Assembly: GCA_017466455.1 (NCBI GenBank)
Contig: JAFTUD010000021.1
Location: 1-64,000, forward strand
Length of the DNA: 64,000 nucleotides
Reading direction: 5' to 3'
Origin: Clostridia bacterium
GTDB taxonomy: Bacteria > Bacillota_A > Clostridia > Oscillospirales > CAG-272
Below, one piece after another: positions 1 to 8,172 of this stretch (position 1 is the first letter of the stretch; the number at the start of each line of letters is the position of its first letter). Position numbers and translations under genes: made by a program. The notes under the pieces were generated by a model. The model was not told the DNA's origin and made no database searches. It was given only the letters and a program-made list of their open reading frames with translations.

Positions 1-58
1 TCAAGAATATCTACTACTTGTTGAAGATTGGTTGATTTTTTACAATACTACGAGATTG

Positions 59-96
59 AAAAACAGGAAAAGGTGATTTCCTCTTCCTGTTCTTCG
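59..96 (-). terminator. Probable terminator of the secreted cohesin-like gene
   Basis: An inverted repeat pairs AACAGGAA with TTCCTGTT. Read on the minus strand, the second arm runs into a T-rich tract. It lies about 70 bases past the stop of the first gene. Bases 1-58 show no gene I can support. Confidence 0.6.
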
Positions 97-164
97 TTAT
101 GCCGTTTTTTGTTTTTTGTGAACAAAACAGGGTTCACTTCAGAAAATCCGTTTTTTTATTTTGA

Positions 165-1271
165 TTAGTCTATAAATCCGTTTGCAACCGCATTCAGATA
201 TTGACGGCTTGCCTCGTTATACTTATTGAAGTTCATAACCGAAACGACATCAGCGATTGAGATGCTTTGGTTTCCGTTCAGTGAGGTATAAGCCCTTTCG
301 ATTCTACCCGCGCCCGAGTCATCAATTATCATAATGTACGCGCAAATTGTTCCCTTCTTTTGAGTTGGGACATTTTCAATAGCCGCGGAGATTACGCCAT
401 CGGCATAGTTTGTTGCATTTTTAGTCGGGGTATTTGCTCCGTAGAACACATGTGTTTCTACTCTGTCGCCAAATGAAAGCTCAATACCAACCTCTACGGT
501 GAAGCCTGCGGTTTCAACTGCCTTTATCGCGGTTTCATCAACCTTGAAGTGCGCGCCTATTCCCGATGGGCTACCCGCATGTCTTATTGCGGTGCCGAGT
601 GGGGTAAACGCGTTTGTCGCCTTTGGTGCGGTGCGTGTGCTTTCAATGTTACCGCATACGGAGCAGGTCTTGTAGGAGTATCCGCCGTGAAGGTAGCTTT
701 GCTCCCTTACAGTCGTTGCCTCGCCAAAGGTATGAGTCTGACAGGGGCTACCACTCTTTATGCTTATAATTCCTGCGCTTGACACGCATGGAATTGACTT
801 TGCGCCAACTGCGCCCTCGTTTGATGTTGTAACCGAGAAGGAGCTGAGCTGATTATTTATTGACACGGTATATTCATCTGCGGTTGTTGCACTTGCGGGG
901 ATTTCAAATTGAAGCTTGAAAATCACGCTGTCCTTCGCCATTTTCACCGAGGTCTTTTGCGCGGTTACATCAATATCGGCAACATATGTAAATGTTCCGT
1001 TTTCCTCGCCTGTTATAGTGCTGTATGTGGTTGTAAATACGCTACCGTTTTCAAATTTTGCAAGGTTCAGACGAGAGTCGTATTTTACAACGAGCTTACA
1101 AACGCTGACATCAAGCTCCGCATCAGCCTTAATGCTGACTGTTACGAGCTGTGAGGCTACGCCCTGAACATTTTCAACCTTTACATTAGTTTGCGACTCC
1201 GCTTGCACCGGCACGAGCATTGTGACGCTCAAAATAAGTGCAAGGAAAAGGGACAATATTCTCTTTTTCAT
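165..1271 (-). CDS. Secreted protein with cohesin-like domain
   Basis: Secreted 368-residue protein. It begins with a typical signal peptide (residues 1-24: KKR, a hydrophobic core, then VQA). Residues about 28-150 resemble a cohesin/carbohydrate-binding type beta-sandwich: they contain a V.V..VQG...QLVTVSI opening and an LVVKYDSRLNLAKF strand, as in cohesin domains. A short CSVCGN Cys pair sits near residue 202. The rest (about 217-368) is a domain with a LGTAIRHAGSPSGIGAHFKV stretch that resembles the C-terminus of the neighbouring secreted protein. No dockerin is visible, so cellulosome membership is not supported. The ATG follows an AAGGAGATATT ribosome site. It has its own promoter and is probably monocistronic. 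The function is unknown; a surface or substrate-binding role is inferred from the secretion signal and fold type. Confidence 0.75.
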   Translation of the reverse strand: MKKRILSLFLALILSVTMLVPVQAESQTNVKVENVQGVASQLVTVSIKADAELDVSVCKLVVKYDSRLNLAKFENGSVFTTTYSTITGEENGTFTYVADIDVTAQKTSVKMAKDSVIFKLQFEIPASATTADEYTVSINNQLSSFSVTTSNEGAVGAKSIPCVSSAGIISIKSGSPCQTHTFGEATTVREQSYLHGGYSYKTCSVCGNIESTRTAPKATNAFTPLGTAIRHAGSPSGIGAHFKVDETAIKAVETAGFTVEVGIELSFGDRVETHVFYGANTPTKNATNYADGVISAAIENVPTQKKGTICAYIMIIDDSGAGRIERAYTSLNGNQSISIADVVSVMNFNKYNEASRQYLNAVANGFID

Positions 1272-1320
1272 AATATCTCCTTAAGAAAGCCCTAAGGCTT
1301 AAAATCGTTTAGTTACTATA

Positions 1321-1350
1321 ATTTTAGCATATATTATATTGGTTTGTCAA
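1321..1350 (-). promoter_or_regulatory. Promoter of the cohesin-like gene
   Basis: On the minus strand, TTGACA (1345-1350) and TAAAAT (1321-1326) are separated by 18 bases. The predicted start of transcription lies about 45 bases upstream of the ATG at 1271. Confidence 0.7.
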
Positions 1351-1387
1351 TACATTAGTTGATTTTTTGGGCATTATGACTATATAA

Positions 1388-1418
1388 AATACCGCTTAAC
1401 GAGGTTAAGCGGTATTTT
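1388..1418. terminator. Terminator of the LRR gene
   Basis: A 13-bp perfect stem, AATACCGCTTAAC with its complement and a 3-base loop, is flanked by T runs on both sides. It lies just past the stop of the leucine-rich-repeat gene, which reads on the minus strand. Confidence 0.8.
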
Positions 1419-1421
1419 TTG

Positions 1422-3095
1422 TTATTCGTTTTCCTTTTTTTCGTATTCGGGGAGTGCGTCAATTTTACCGTCGTTAATTTTGTTTATAACGGAGCTGAGC
1501 GTTACTGTGTAGAGTGTAGCATCAGCTTTAACTACCTTTGCGTTTGCGCACGCGGTATGCTCGCTTTGAATGAATTGAACATCGTTTACATCGGTATATG
1601 CGTAGAGTGAAATTACAAGCTCAAGCTCTTGTGCGTTTCCTGTGAAGCCGTCAAGCATTATCTTAATATTTGTATATTCATCGCTTGTCATATCAACCCT
1701 TAAAAATCCGCTTGTTGCATTAACCTCACCGCCCAACATAAAGGTATCGCCGACATATTTCGGGTTTGCCACTAAGATGCCGAAGGTAATATCGTTTTCG
1801 TTAAGGTCGTTATACTTCTTAAGCTCGGTTGTATTTACCGCAAAGCCACCGAATGCAATTCCTGTGCCATATGCGTTTACTGAGTAACCATTATTTTCAA
1901 GGGCGGTAAATATGGGGTCTGCTTTCTCATTTTTAACCAAGCCGAATATACAGTCAGATGCGTTTGTGCAATGCTTATTGTAAACGCCATCAGCCTTGAA
2001 GCCGTTTGGATATACGAGTGTTTCGCTATATACATGGTCAGCAAAGCCTGCAATATTGTCCTTGCACTGTGTGCAGGTTAGACCGTGTGTGCAGTCACCG
2101 TCGCCTTTATAGTTATGACCGTCATAGAATACATCACATGCCTCATATCCGTAAACGATGTAGTTTTTATTCGGGTCAAGGGCGGTTGTAGCAAGCTCAT
2201 CTTTGGAAAGAATGGTCGCATACGAAATTTTTCCGTTATTGCTTGTGCCAAGAGCTAAGTTCTGCAAGGATTGCGCCTGCGCCTGTGTTCCTGCATAATG
2301 GAAAACTATTTTAGCACTCTCATCCTTTGTCGCAGTGGAGTTCCAAGTGAACATATTGTTGTTTAGTCCGTTGGAGCCAAAGGCTGTGGATATATAGATG
2401 TTAATCACTTGCGGTGTATCACCACCAGTAGTGTATTGGAAGTTTGACCCTCCGGTGGGCAATGTTTCAAAGCTTGCACCGAGAACTACCGTTTCAAGGC
2501 TTGTGCATTTGTAAAACAATTTGTCACCGGTACTTATCAAATTGTTTGGCAATCTGAGATATTTTAAGGCTGTGCAGTTAGAAAACACTTCAGTTCCAAA
2601 TTTAGTGCTATCGATTGGTGTTGTTCCATCCATAAATTCTATCACTTGAAAAGACGAATTCCAAGAGAACGCACCAAAATCGCATTTTTCGACAGTTGAC
2701 GGCACTTTTATGTATATACAGCTTGTGCAGGACTTGAGTGCCCTATACGACAAGCCCGTTATTCCCTCGGGAAGTTCAACAAGAATGACTGATGTAAATG
2801 AATAATTTTTTCCCGTTGCGTCATTAAGCGCCTTGAAGTTAAAAGAATCATTAAAGGTTGTAGCATCTGCCATAATGTAGTATGTTGGATAGGTGATGTA
2901 ATTTTCTCCGTCAAACAAAACTACTCTTTCATCGGTATTCACAAATTTTTGTGATGGGGGCGTAAAGCCCGAAATTTCTTGCACTGCTCCAAAGTCAACG
3001 GCAAGAGTTGGCTTTTCGGGTGCGGCACTAACGCTTAAGGTGAACAAGCAAGCCATAGCCACCAATATGAGCATAAATATTAGTTTTCTCTTCAT
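1422..3095 (-). CDS. Secreted BspA-type leucine-rich repeat protein
   Basis: A 557-residue secreted protein with a clear signal peptide (residues 1-25, ending in SVSAAPE). Residues about 100-240 carry BspA/LRR_5-type repeats such as LPEGITGLSYRALKSCTS and YLRLPNNLISTGDKLFYKCT, the motif family used by surface adhesins of gut and oral bacteria. The middle (about 325-385) has Cys/His pairs (CTHGLTCTQCKDN). The C-terminal 170 residues resemble the last domain of the neighbouring secreted gene. There is no LPXTG or transmembrane anchor, so the protein is probably released or held by an unknown partner. The ATG is preceded by GTGAGGAG. It is transcribed alone, between a palindromic terminator and a divergent AraC gene. 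Binding to host or dietary polymers is an inference from the family. Confidence 0.8.
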   Translation of the reverse strand: MKRKLIFMLILVAMACLFTLSVSAAPEKPTLAVDFGAVQEISGFTPPSQKFVNTDERVVLFDGENYITYPTYYIMADATTFNDSFNFKALNDATGKNYSFTSVILVELPEGITGLSYRALKSCTSCIYIKVPSTVEKCDFGAFSWNSSFQVIEFMDGTTPIDSTKFGTEVFSNCTALKYLRLPNNLISTGDKLFYKCTSLETVVLGASFETLPTGGSNFQYTTGGDTPQVINIYISTAFGSNGLNNNMFTWNSTATKDESAKIVFHYAGTQAQAQSLQNLALGTSNNGKISYATILSKDELATTALDPNKNYIVYGYEACDVFYDGHNYKGDGDCTHGLTCTQCKDNIAGFADHVYSETLVYPNGFKADGVYNKHCTNASDCIFGLVKNEKADPIFTALENNGYSVNAYGTGIAFGGFAVNTTELKKYNDLNENDITFGILVANPKYVGDTFMLGGEVNATSGFLRVDMTSDEYTNIKIMLDGFTGNAQELELVISLYAYTDVNDVQFIQSEHTACANAKVVKADATLYTVTLSSVINKINDGKIDALPEYEKKENE

Positions 3096-3120
3096 TTTAA
3101 AAACTCCTCACAAGTATTAT

Positions 3121-3149
3121 TTGACTTTTGTCTGATTTTATGATATACT
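3121..3149 (+). promoter_or_regulatory. Promoter of the AraC-family gene
   Basis: TTGACT (3121-3126), a 17-base spacer and TATACT (3144-3149) lie 66 bases before the AraC start codon. Confidence 0.65.
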
Positions 3150-3214
3150 ATAATAAAGATTATTTAAAGAGATATTTTAACAAAAATAGAGGTATTATTT
3201 GACACGGAGGGAAT

Positions 3215-4072
3215 ATGAAAAGCTTTGCACACTATCTAAAGGATTACGGTTTAAGGACTCTTCACGATACAACATTTTATGGCAATGCAAATTCAAACGA
3301 GCTACCGCTTTTGGTAAATTGCGCGGGACTTACCGTTGCAGGAATAGCACACATCAACTCAAATGATACGGGCAGGCTTGATTATTATCTTATATATGTG
3401 TTGGCAGACAAGGTACAGATATTTTATCAAGACGAATGGCGGGGACTGGAGCCGGGCAGTGTTATTATTATACCGCCCAACACACCGTACAAATGCAAGT
3501 GCGCGACCGCAAGCGCCAGCTTTTTGTGGGTGCATTTTACAGGCAGTGATGTTAAAAATATCCTTGAACGGTACAAAATCGGTCTTTTTCCCTGCATTTA
3601 TAAAACTGCCACTGTCAACAGCATTTCCGCAAGGTTTCAAAAGCTGTTCGAGGGCTTCGCAAGGAACGATTCATTCAGAGCCTATGATTTAGCCTCTCTT
3701 TTGGATAGGCTTCTTATAGAAATAGGCAGGGCAATTGAGAAAAGCAAGACAGAGGGAGTAATCCTTTCAAGGTCAATAAGATATGTCAACGAAAATTACA
3801 CGAGTCAAATCAAAATTCCCGACCTTGCGCAAATGGAAAGCATGTGCATGACCGCATACAATATGGCATTCAAGAAGCAAATGGGAATGTCTCCGACAAG
3901 GTACATAATTAAGCTTCGCACAGATAATGCAAAAAATCTTTTGCGCACAACCAACCTGAAAATCAGAGAGGTAGGCGCGATTTGCGGTTATGATGATGTT
4001 TGCTTCTTTAGGAAAACCTTCAAAAAAGAGGTGGGCGTATCTCCCTTGGAATACAGAAAACAATCTCATTAG
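3215..4072 (+). CDS. AraC family transcriptional regulator
   Basis: A 285-residue regulator of the usual AraC family length. Residues about 40-125 form a cupin-like sensor domain (QDEWRGLEPGSVIIIPPNTP, a typical AraC_binding stretch). Residues about 185-283 form the double helix-turn-helix, ending in the family signature ICGYDDVCFFRKTFKKEVGV followed by SPLEYR. Such proteins usually activate sugar-utilisation genes in response to a ligand bound by the cupin. The ATG follows GGAGGG at good spacing. It is divergent from the leucine-rich-repeat gene and convergent with trpB, so its target is not obvious; the secreted LRR gene next door is one candidate. The ligand is unknown. Confidence 0.9.
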   Translation: MKSFAHYLKDYGLRTLHDTTFYGNANSNELPLLVNCAGLTVAGIAHINSNDTGRLDYYLIYVLADKVQIFYQDEWRGLEPGSVIIIPPNTPYKCKCATASASFLWVHFTGSDVKNILERYKIGLFPCIYKTATVNSISARFQKLFEGFARNDSFRAYDLASLLDRLLIEIGRAIEKSKTEGVILSRSIRYVNENYTSQIKIPDLAQMESMCMTAYNMAFKKQMGMSPTRYIIKLRTDNAKNLLRTTNLKIREVGAICGYDDVCFFRKTFKKEVGVSPLEYRKQSH

Positions 4073-4076
4073 ATAA

Positions 4077-4108
4077 AAAATCCGCACATTTAGTGCGGAT
4101 TTTTTAGG
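4077..4108. terminator. Bidirectional terminator between araC-type gene and trpB
   Basis: Stem AAAATCCGCAC / GTGCGGATTTT with a short loop and T runs on both sides. It can serve both convergent genes. Confidence 0.85.
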
Positions 4109-4118
4109 TGATTTTTAA

Positions 4119-5339
4119 TTAGCGAATGCCGTAGTTTTCAATGATATAGTCCATATCCTTATCGCCTCTGCCTGAGAGGTTGATAAGAACAGAGCCCTTA
4201 TCCATTGTCTTTGCGAGCTTCATACCGTATGCGACTGCGTGTGAGCTTTCAATAGCGGGGATAATTCCCTCAAGGCGTGAGAGCTTGAAGAAAGCGTCTA
4301 TTGTTTCGTCATCATTGATTACATCATACTTTACACGACCGATTTCCTGAAGGAAGGCATGCTCGGGTCCTGATGATGGGTAGTCAAGTCCGCTTGCTAC
4401 TGAATAAACGGGGGCGGGGTCGCCATTTTCATCCTTTAGCATAATGCTATTGAAGCCGTGCATAATGCCCTCGGTTCCATATTTAAGGCTTGCGGCGTGG
4501 TCGCCGAGCTTCGGTCCTCTGCCAAGAGGCTCAATTCCGTAAATATCAACAGGGTCATTAAGGAAGCCTGCGAAAAGTCCTGCGGCATTAGAGCCACCGC
4601 CTACGCATGCTACGATTGATGAGGGAAGGTGTCCTGTCATTTCAATAAACTGCTCTCTTGCCTCAATTCCTACAACGCTTTGGAAATCTCTTACCATCAT
4701 TGGGAATGGGTGAGGTCCGAGAACGCTACCGATGCAATAAATTGCGTCGTTATACTCCTTGCTATATGCCTCAAATGCGGCATCAACTGCTTCCTTAAGT
4801 GTTTGGAGTCCGTGGGTAACCTCAATTACATTTGCGCCGAGGATTTTCATTCTTGCAACATTGGGGGCTTGCTTCTTAATATCAACCGAGCCCATATAGA
4901 TATCGCACTTCAATCCGAAATATGCAGCGGCGGTTGCAAGTGCAACTCCGTGCTGACCTGCGCCTGTTTCGGCGATTACCTTCCTCTTGCCCATATACTT
5001 TGCAAGAAGCGCCTCGCCCATGCAGTGGTTAAGCTTATGAGCGCCCGAGTGGTTCAGGTCCTCGCGCTTTGCATAAAGCTGTACCTTTCCGCCAAGGGAG
5101 TCGGAGAGCCTTTCAAGGTGGGTAATCGGTGTTGGTCTGCCTTGAAATTCCTTTCTTATTCTTCTAAGCTCGGCAATAAACTTTCTTGATTGGCAGATTG
5201 AGTAGTATGCCTCGGTGATTTCTGCCATTGCGGTTTTGAGCTTTTCATCAATATAAACTCCGCCATATTTGCCGAAGTATCCGTTTTTGTCGGGATAGTT
5301 GTTAAAATAGGTTTCAAAATTAACTCCGTTAAGTATCAT
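4119..5339 (-). CDS. trpB: Tryptophan synthase beta chain
   Basis: TrpB condenses indole with L-serine to give tryptophan, using PLP. At 406 residues it is the normal TrpB1 length. Visible landmarks are the PLP lysine K102 in HSGAHKLNH, the catalytic glutamate E124 in AETGAGQHG, the phosphate-binding GGGSNAAG loop near residue 237, and the C-terminal NLSGRGDKD. The gene stands alone: trpA and the other trp genes are absent from the window, so either they lie elsewhere or the enzyme scavenges free indole, a common gut metabolite. Its leader carries a Trp T-box and a tiny ORF, so expression should rise when uncharged tRNA-Trp accumulates. The start is supported by AAAAGGAG nine bases upstream. 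Confidence 0.95.
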   Translation of the reverse strand: MILNGVNFETYFNNYPDKNGYFGKYGGVYIDEKLKTAMAEITEAYYSICQSRKFIAELRRIRKEFQGRPTPITHLERLSDSLGGKVQLYAKREDLNHSGAHKLNHCMGEALLAKYMGKRKVIAETGAGQHGVALATAAAYFGLKCDIYMGSVDIKKQAPNVARMKILGANVIEVTHGLQTLKEAVDAAFEAYSKEYNDAIYCIGSVLGPHPFPMMVRDFQSVVGIEAREQFIEMTGHLPSSIVACVGGGSNAAGLFAGFLNDPVDIYGIEPLGRGPKLGDHAASLKYGTEGIMHGFNSIMLKDENGDPAPVYSVASGLDYPSSGPEHAFLQEIGRVKYDVINDDETIDAFFKLSRLEGIIPAIESSHAVAYGMKLAKTMDKGSVLINLSGRGDKDMDYIIENYGIR

Positions 5340-5401
5340 TGTTTTTCTCCTTTTGATCGTTTTCGTTTTAATTAGATTTGATTAGCAGTAATTTTTAGTT
5401 A

Positions 5402-5428
5402 TTAGCTACGCCATCGTCTATACAACAT
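5402..5428 (-). CDS. Possible 8-residue leader peptide with one Trp codon
   Basis: Between the T-box terminator and trpB lies a complete mini-ORF, ATG to TAA, reading MLYRRWRS. It has a strong ribosome site (AAAAAGGAG, six bases before the ATG), which is better than chance would suggest. It would be translated only in read-through transcripts. The single TGG codon invites comparison with the rtpLP leader peptide, which follows the T-box of the Bacillus subtilis anti-TRAP operon and adds a second tryptophan check. That comparison is inference; one Trp codon is fewer than the three in rtpLP. Confidence 0.45.
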   Translation of the reverse strand: MLYRRWRS

Positions 5429-5458
5429 AACTTTCTCCTTTTTAGAGCTGATAGGTAC

Positions 5459-5715
5459 AAAAAATCCCAAGCGTCGCCTGACGCTTGGGACGAAATTATC
5501 GCGGTGCCACCCAAATTAAGGATTACTCCTTCAGCTCTACACATACATTTAATATGCTACGCCTTTAACGGTGCGTTTCCGTCAAGACCTACTAAGGTTC
5601 AGCCCTGCCCTCGAAAGTCCATTCACAAAAAGGCTCGGTAATGCGCTCCCACCAACGGCATCTCTCTTTGACCTCGTCCCTTAGGCTACTACTCTTTCTC
5701 ATCGGTTTTCTAATA
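5459..5715 (-). promoter_or_regulatory. Trp-specific T-box riboswitch upstream of trpB
   Basis: Minus-strand leader with the diagnostic T-box sequence GGGTGGCACCGCGATAAT (about 5497-5514), followed by a terminator stem CCCAAGCGTC / GACGCTTGGG (5466-5489) and a T run. The 5' part has the AGTAG element and a GGTGGGAGCGC distal segment. The specifier-loop context GAA-TGG-A places a UGG codon at 5619-5621, which matches tryptophan and the downstream trpB. Uncharged tRNA-Trp should stabilise the antiterminator and allow transcription of trpB. The specifier assignment rests on context and is slightly less sure than the T-box itself. Confidence 0.9.
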
Positions 5716-5722
5716 TGGTAAC

Positions 5723-5751
5723 ATTTTACCACTGTTTTACACTGTTGTCAA
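5723..5751 (-). promoter_or_regulatory. Promoter of the trpB T-box leader
   Basis: TTGACA (5746-5751), a 17-base spacer and TAAAAT (5723-5728) on the minus strand, immediately upstream of the T-box leader. Confidence 0.8.
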
Positions 5752-5785
5752 TAGTTTTTTGAAATTTTTATTTTGGCGAATTTTG

Positions 5786-6379
5786 TTATTTCTTCTCGCC
5801 CTCGAGGTAATATGTAGCCTCCATATCCGCAGTGGAGAGTGCAAAGGCGAGGGGGAACATCTCAAACGCCCTTCCTACATTATTTATTTCAATGGGGGAG
5901 CTTGCACCCGAAAAGCCCATATGATAGCGGATTGCAAAGGCTTCCTCTCTTGTAAGGCGCATAAACGGGGTAATCATATACACGCTCTTTTCGCCGTGTC
6001 CGTAGGGGAGCTTATCATCGTGCTCGTAATAATCAACCTCTTCCCACTTGCCTGTTTCCTTATTCTTAACATTACGCTTGCTGACCTTATAGACATTTAC
6101 CTTACAAAGGTCGTGAAGAAGTGACACGATTGCAATGCTCTCCTCGCTATAATTCAGCTTATATTTATTTCTTGCGACATCTCTGTTCAGATAATCGCAA
6201 AGGCAATCGTAGACATTAAGGGAGTGGTCAAGGAGTCCACCCTCATACGCGCTATGATATTTCGCGCTTGCGGGGGCGGTGAAAAAATCAGATGAAATAA
6301 GGTATTCAAGAAGCTTTTCAGCGCCGTCTCTTTTGATTTTGGTTTTATAAATTTCTATAAAACGATCTCTTGCGTTCAT
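5786..6379 (-). CDS. HD domain phosphohydrolase
   Basis: A 197-residue HD-superfamily metal-dependent phosphohydrolase. The metal-binding set is visible: H42, H52 in DHSLNVYD, and the namesake H89-D90 in SLLHDLCK, with a later H153 region (IRYHMGFSG). Members hydrolyse nucleotides or nucleic-acid ends; the substrate here cannot be read from the sequence. Its ATG directly abuts the stop of the HAD gene upstream, so it is translated as the last gene of a DUF523-HAD-HD operon. The start is the only sensible one for the domain. Confidence 0.85.
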   Translation of the reverse strand: MNARDRFIEIYKTKIKRDGAEKLLEYLISSDFFTAPASAKYHSAYEGGLLDHSLNVYDCLCDYLNRDVARNKYKLNYSEESIAIVSLLHDLCKVNVYKVSKRNVKNKETGKWEEVDYYEHDDKLPYGHGEKSVYMITPFMRLTREEAFAIRYHMGFSGASSPIEINNVGRAFEMFPLAFALSTADMEATYYLEGEKK

Positions 6380-7111
6380 TTATTCTTCCTCCATTATATA
6401 TTCTATCATATCGCAAATTCTGTTGCATTGATGCGTTGCAATCGCCTTGACCTCATCGTGGGCATTTGACACTGCAAATGAGCAAAATTCCTTTAGCATT
6501 GGAATATCGTTCAGATTATCGCCGACGGTATATATTTTTTCTACATTATCGAACATTTTTGCGTATTCATGCAGTCCCGTTGGCTTTGAGGAGCCGAGGG
6601 GCGGAATGTCGATTGCACCGCCGTTTCTGAAGCCCTTTATAAAGTCAGAATGATTTTCATCCAAATATTTTATAAAATCTATTGCGCCCTGCTCTTCCAT
6701 AAACCAAAGATTGGTTTGCGTGAACTCATCAATTGCGTCAAGCTGAGGGGGGATTTTGCCGTTTCTATCGCAATATATTCTCACAAGCTTGTTGCTGAGG
6801 GAAAAGTTTCCAAATCCAAAATTGCGCGCCTCGTCTATTATCGACTTCAGGCGTGGCTTGTCTATTTTTTGCGTTCTTTCATAGATGATGTTGCCATCAC
6901 CGTCAAGAATCATTGCACCTGTGCAACAAATGAGAAAATCAAGCTCTCCCTTCATATCGTAGAGGATCCACAGCGCCATTTCAAGGTCACGGCCGGTATT
7001 AACTCCAAATTTATTTCCCGCTGCGCGGAATTTTGCAATCGCCGCCCTGTCCTGCTCGCTGATTCCGCCGAAGTTTATAGTTCCATCATAATCGCTTGCT
7101 ATAATTTTCAT
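6380..7111 (-). CDS. HAD superfamily (Cof-type) hydrolase
   Basis: A 243-residue Cof/SerB-like HAD phosphatase. It opens with the motif I sequence ASDYDGTI (nucleophile D7, acid D9) and ends with the motif IV stretch VGDNLNDIPML, with the conserved lysine in SKPTGL before it. The central insertion is the C2-type cap seen in sugar-phosphate and flavin-related phosphatases. The substrate is unknown. It overlaps the DUF523 gene upstream by 4 bases and abuts the HD gene downstream, which indicates translational coupling. Confidence 0.88.
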   Translation of the reverse strand: MKIIASDYDGTINFGGISEQDRAAIAKFRAAGNKFGVNTGRDLEMALWILYDMKGELDFLICCTGAMILDGDGNIIYERTQKIDKPRLKSIIDEARNFGFGNFSLSNKLVRIYCDRNGKIPPQLDAIDEFTQTNLWFMEEQGAIDFIKYLDENHSDFIKGFRNGGAIDIPPLGSSKPTGLHEYAKMFDNVEKIYTVGDNLNDIPMLKEFCSFAVSNAHDEVKAIATHQCNRICDMIEYIMEEE

Positions 7112-7542
7112 AATTTATCTATTTCCTTTTCGTTTAAAATCTTTATTCCGTTTTTTATAAGTAGCCCCGCGCAAATGCCGTGCCCCTCTCTCAATGTACC
7201 TGTAAATGTGCCGTCATAGACTGCTTTATTGCCACAGGACGGACTGTTTGCCTTTAAAATTGCAATTTCACAACCGTTTTCAAGTGCGATTTCAAGCACA
7301 CGCTTAGCACCGCTTTGATAATTTGCGGTGACATCCTCGCCATTTATATTTATTACTCTGTTTCCCACGATTTCGCTCGGCGCTCGGGGAGTGGAAAGAC
7401 CTCCAAGGACCTCGGCGCAGGCGGGGATAAGCTCATATTTTTCGGCAAGGGCGATTATTTGCCCGTTCTTATTGCTTTTTCCGTTATATTTACAATTTTC
7501 GCCCAAAAGGCAGGCGCTGACAAGTATTTTTTGCTTTTGCAT
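7108..7542 (-). CDS. DUF523 domain protein
   Basis: Small Cys-containing protein (144 residues from the chosen start) of the DUF523 family. The family signature VSACLLGENCKYNG is at the N-terminus and KANSPSCG near residue 91. Family members have no settled function; the conserved cysteines suggest metal or redox chemistry. I chose the ATG at 7542 because AAGGAG lies six bases before it. A longer in-frame start at 7578 has no ribosome site and would fall inside the leader. First gene of a three-gene operon with the HAD and HD proteins. Confidence 0.85.
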   Translation of the reverse strand: MQKQKILVSACLLGENCKYNGKSNKNGQIIALAEKYELIPACAEVLGGLSTPRAPSEIVGNRVININGEDVTANYQSGAKRVLEIALENGCEIAILKANSPSCGNKAVYDGTFTGTLREGHGICAGLLIKNGIKILNEKEIDKL

Positions 7543-7590
7543 TTTATACTCCTTTATGCCTTTATGCCCATCAGGCATGCTTACTATTAC

Positions 7591-7619
7591 ATTTTAGCAC
7601 ACATTCAGGCACTTTTCAA
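7591..7619 (-). promoter_or_regulatory. Promoter of the DUF523-HAD-HD operon
   Basis: TTGAAA (7614-7619), 17 bases, TAAAAT (7591-7596) on the minus strand, about 45 bases before the DUF523 start. Confidence 0.7.
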
Positions 7620-7650
7620 TATTTTTAAGCCGTAATTTCCTCACATATAA

Positions 7651-7683
7651 CAAAAAAATGACCGAAATCGGTCATTTTTCGTT
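7651..7683. terminator. Terminator after the Nudix gene
   Basis: Stem AAAATGACCGA / TCGGTCATTTT with a 2-base loop and T runs on both sides, immediately past the Nudix stop codon. Confidence 0.8.
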
Positions 7684-7685
7684 TT

Positions 7686-8162
7686 TTATTGGTTAAGGGG
7701 CTGTCTTTGTCCGTTCAAATAATACTCCGTAAGGGTATTTCCCTCATAGACAAGCTTCATTGAGAAGAAGTCACTGCCTTCATCAAGCATTTTAAGAAAA
7801 AGAATGTCGCCCGACCACATAGGGATTTTATCAAGGCTTGACTTATCAATCCATCTAAGCTCGCCCTCGTTGCACTCGCCAAGCTCACCGAAAAAGTCGG
7901 GGGCGGTGAAAAGGTGCATTTGCTCGCTCTCGGCGCTATCTGACACGAAGGTGACAATTCCGCGGTATACGGGATTTTCAACAGTTAGCGCGGTTTCCTC
8001 CCACACCTCGCGTATGACGCAGTCATAGGGGCTTTCTCCCTCCTCAAAATGACCGCCTATGCCGATATATTTACCCTCGTTTATGTCGTTTTCCTTTTTA
8101 TTACGGAAAATCATCAGATATTTTCCGTCCTTTTCTATGTAGCAAAGGGTTGTGTTTTGCAT
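7686..8162 (-). CDS. Nudix hydrolase, 8-oxo-dGTP diphosphatase-like
   Basis: A 158-residue Nudix hydrolase. The Nudix box spans residues about 37-60: GGHFEEGESPYDCVI then REVWEETAL, matching GX5EX7REUXEEXGU except that the last glycine is alanine. Overall it resembles the MutT-like group that hydrolyses damaged nucleoside triphosphates; the true substrate is not determined by sequence. The ATG at 8162 is chosen because GGAG precedes it; an earlier in-frame ATG at 8237 would sit inside the sulfate-permease gene. It lies 10 bases after the SulP stop, so the two genes are probably co-transcribed. Confidence 0.88.
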   Translation of the reverse strand: MQNTTLCYIEKDGKYLMIFRNKKENDINEGKYIGIGGHFEEGESPYDCVIREVWEETALTVENPVYRGIVTFVSDSAESEQMHLFTAPDFFGELGECNEGELRWIDKSSLDKIPMWSGDILFLKMLDEGSDFFSMKLVYEGNTLTEYYLNGQRQPLNQ

Positions 8163-8172
8163 ATTTCTCCTT

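Noticed and set aside
165..1271. Cellulosome component
   Set aside because: A cohesin-like domain is visible, but no dockerin or scaffoldin context exists in the window.
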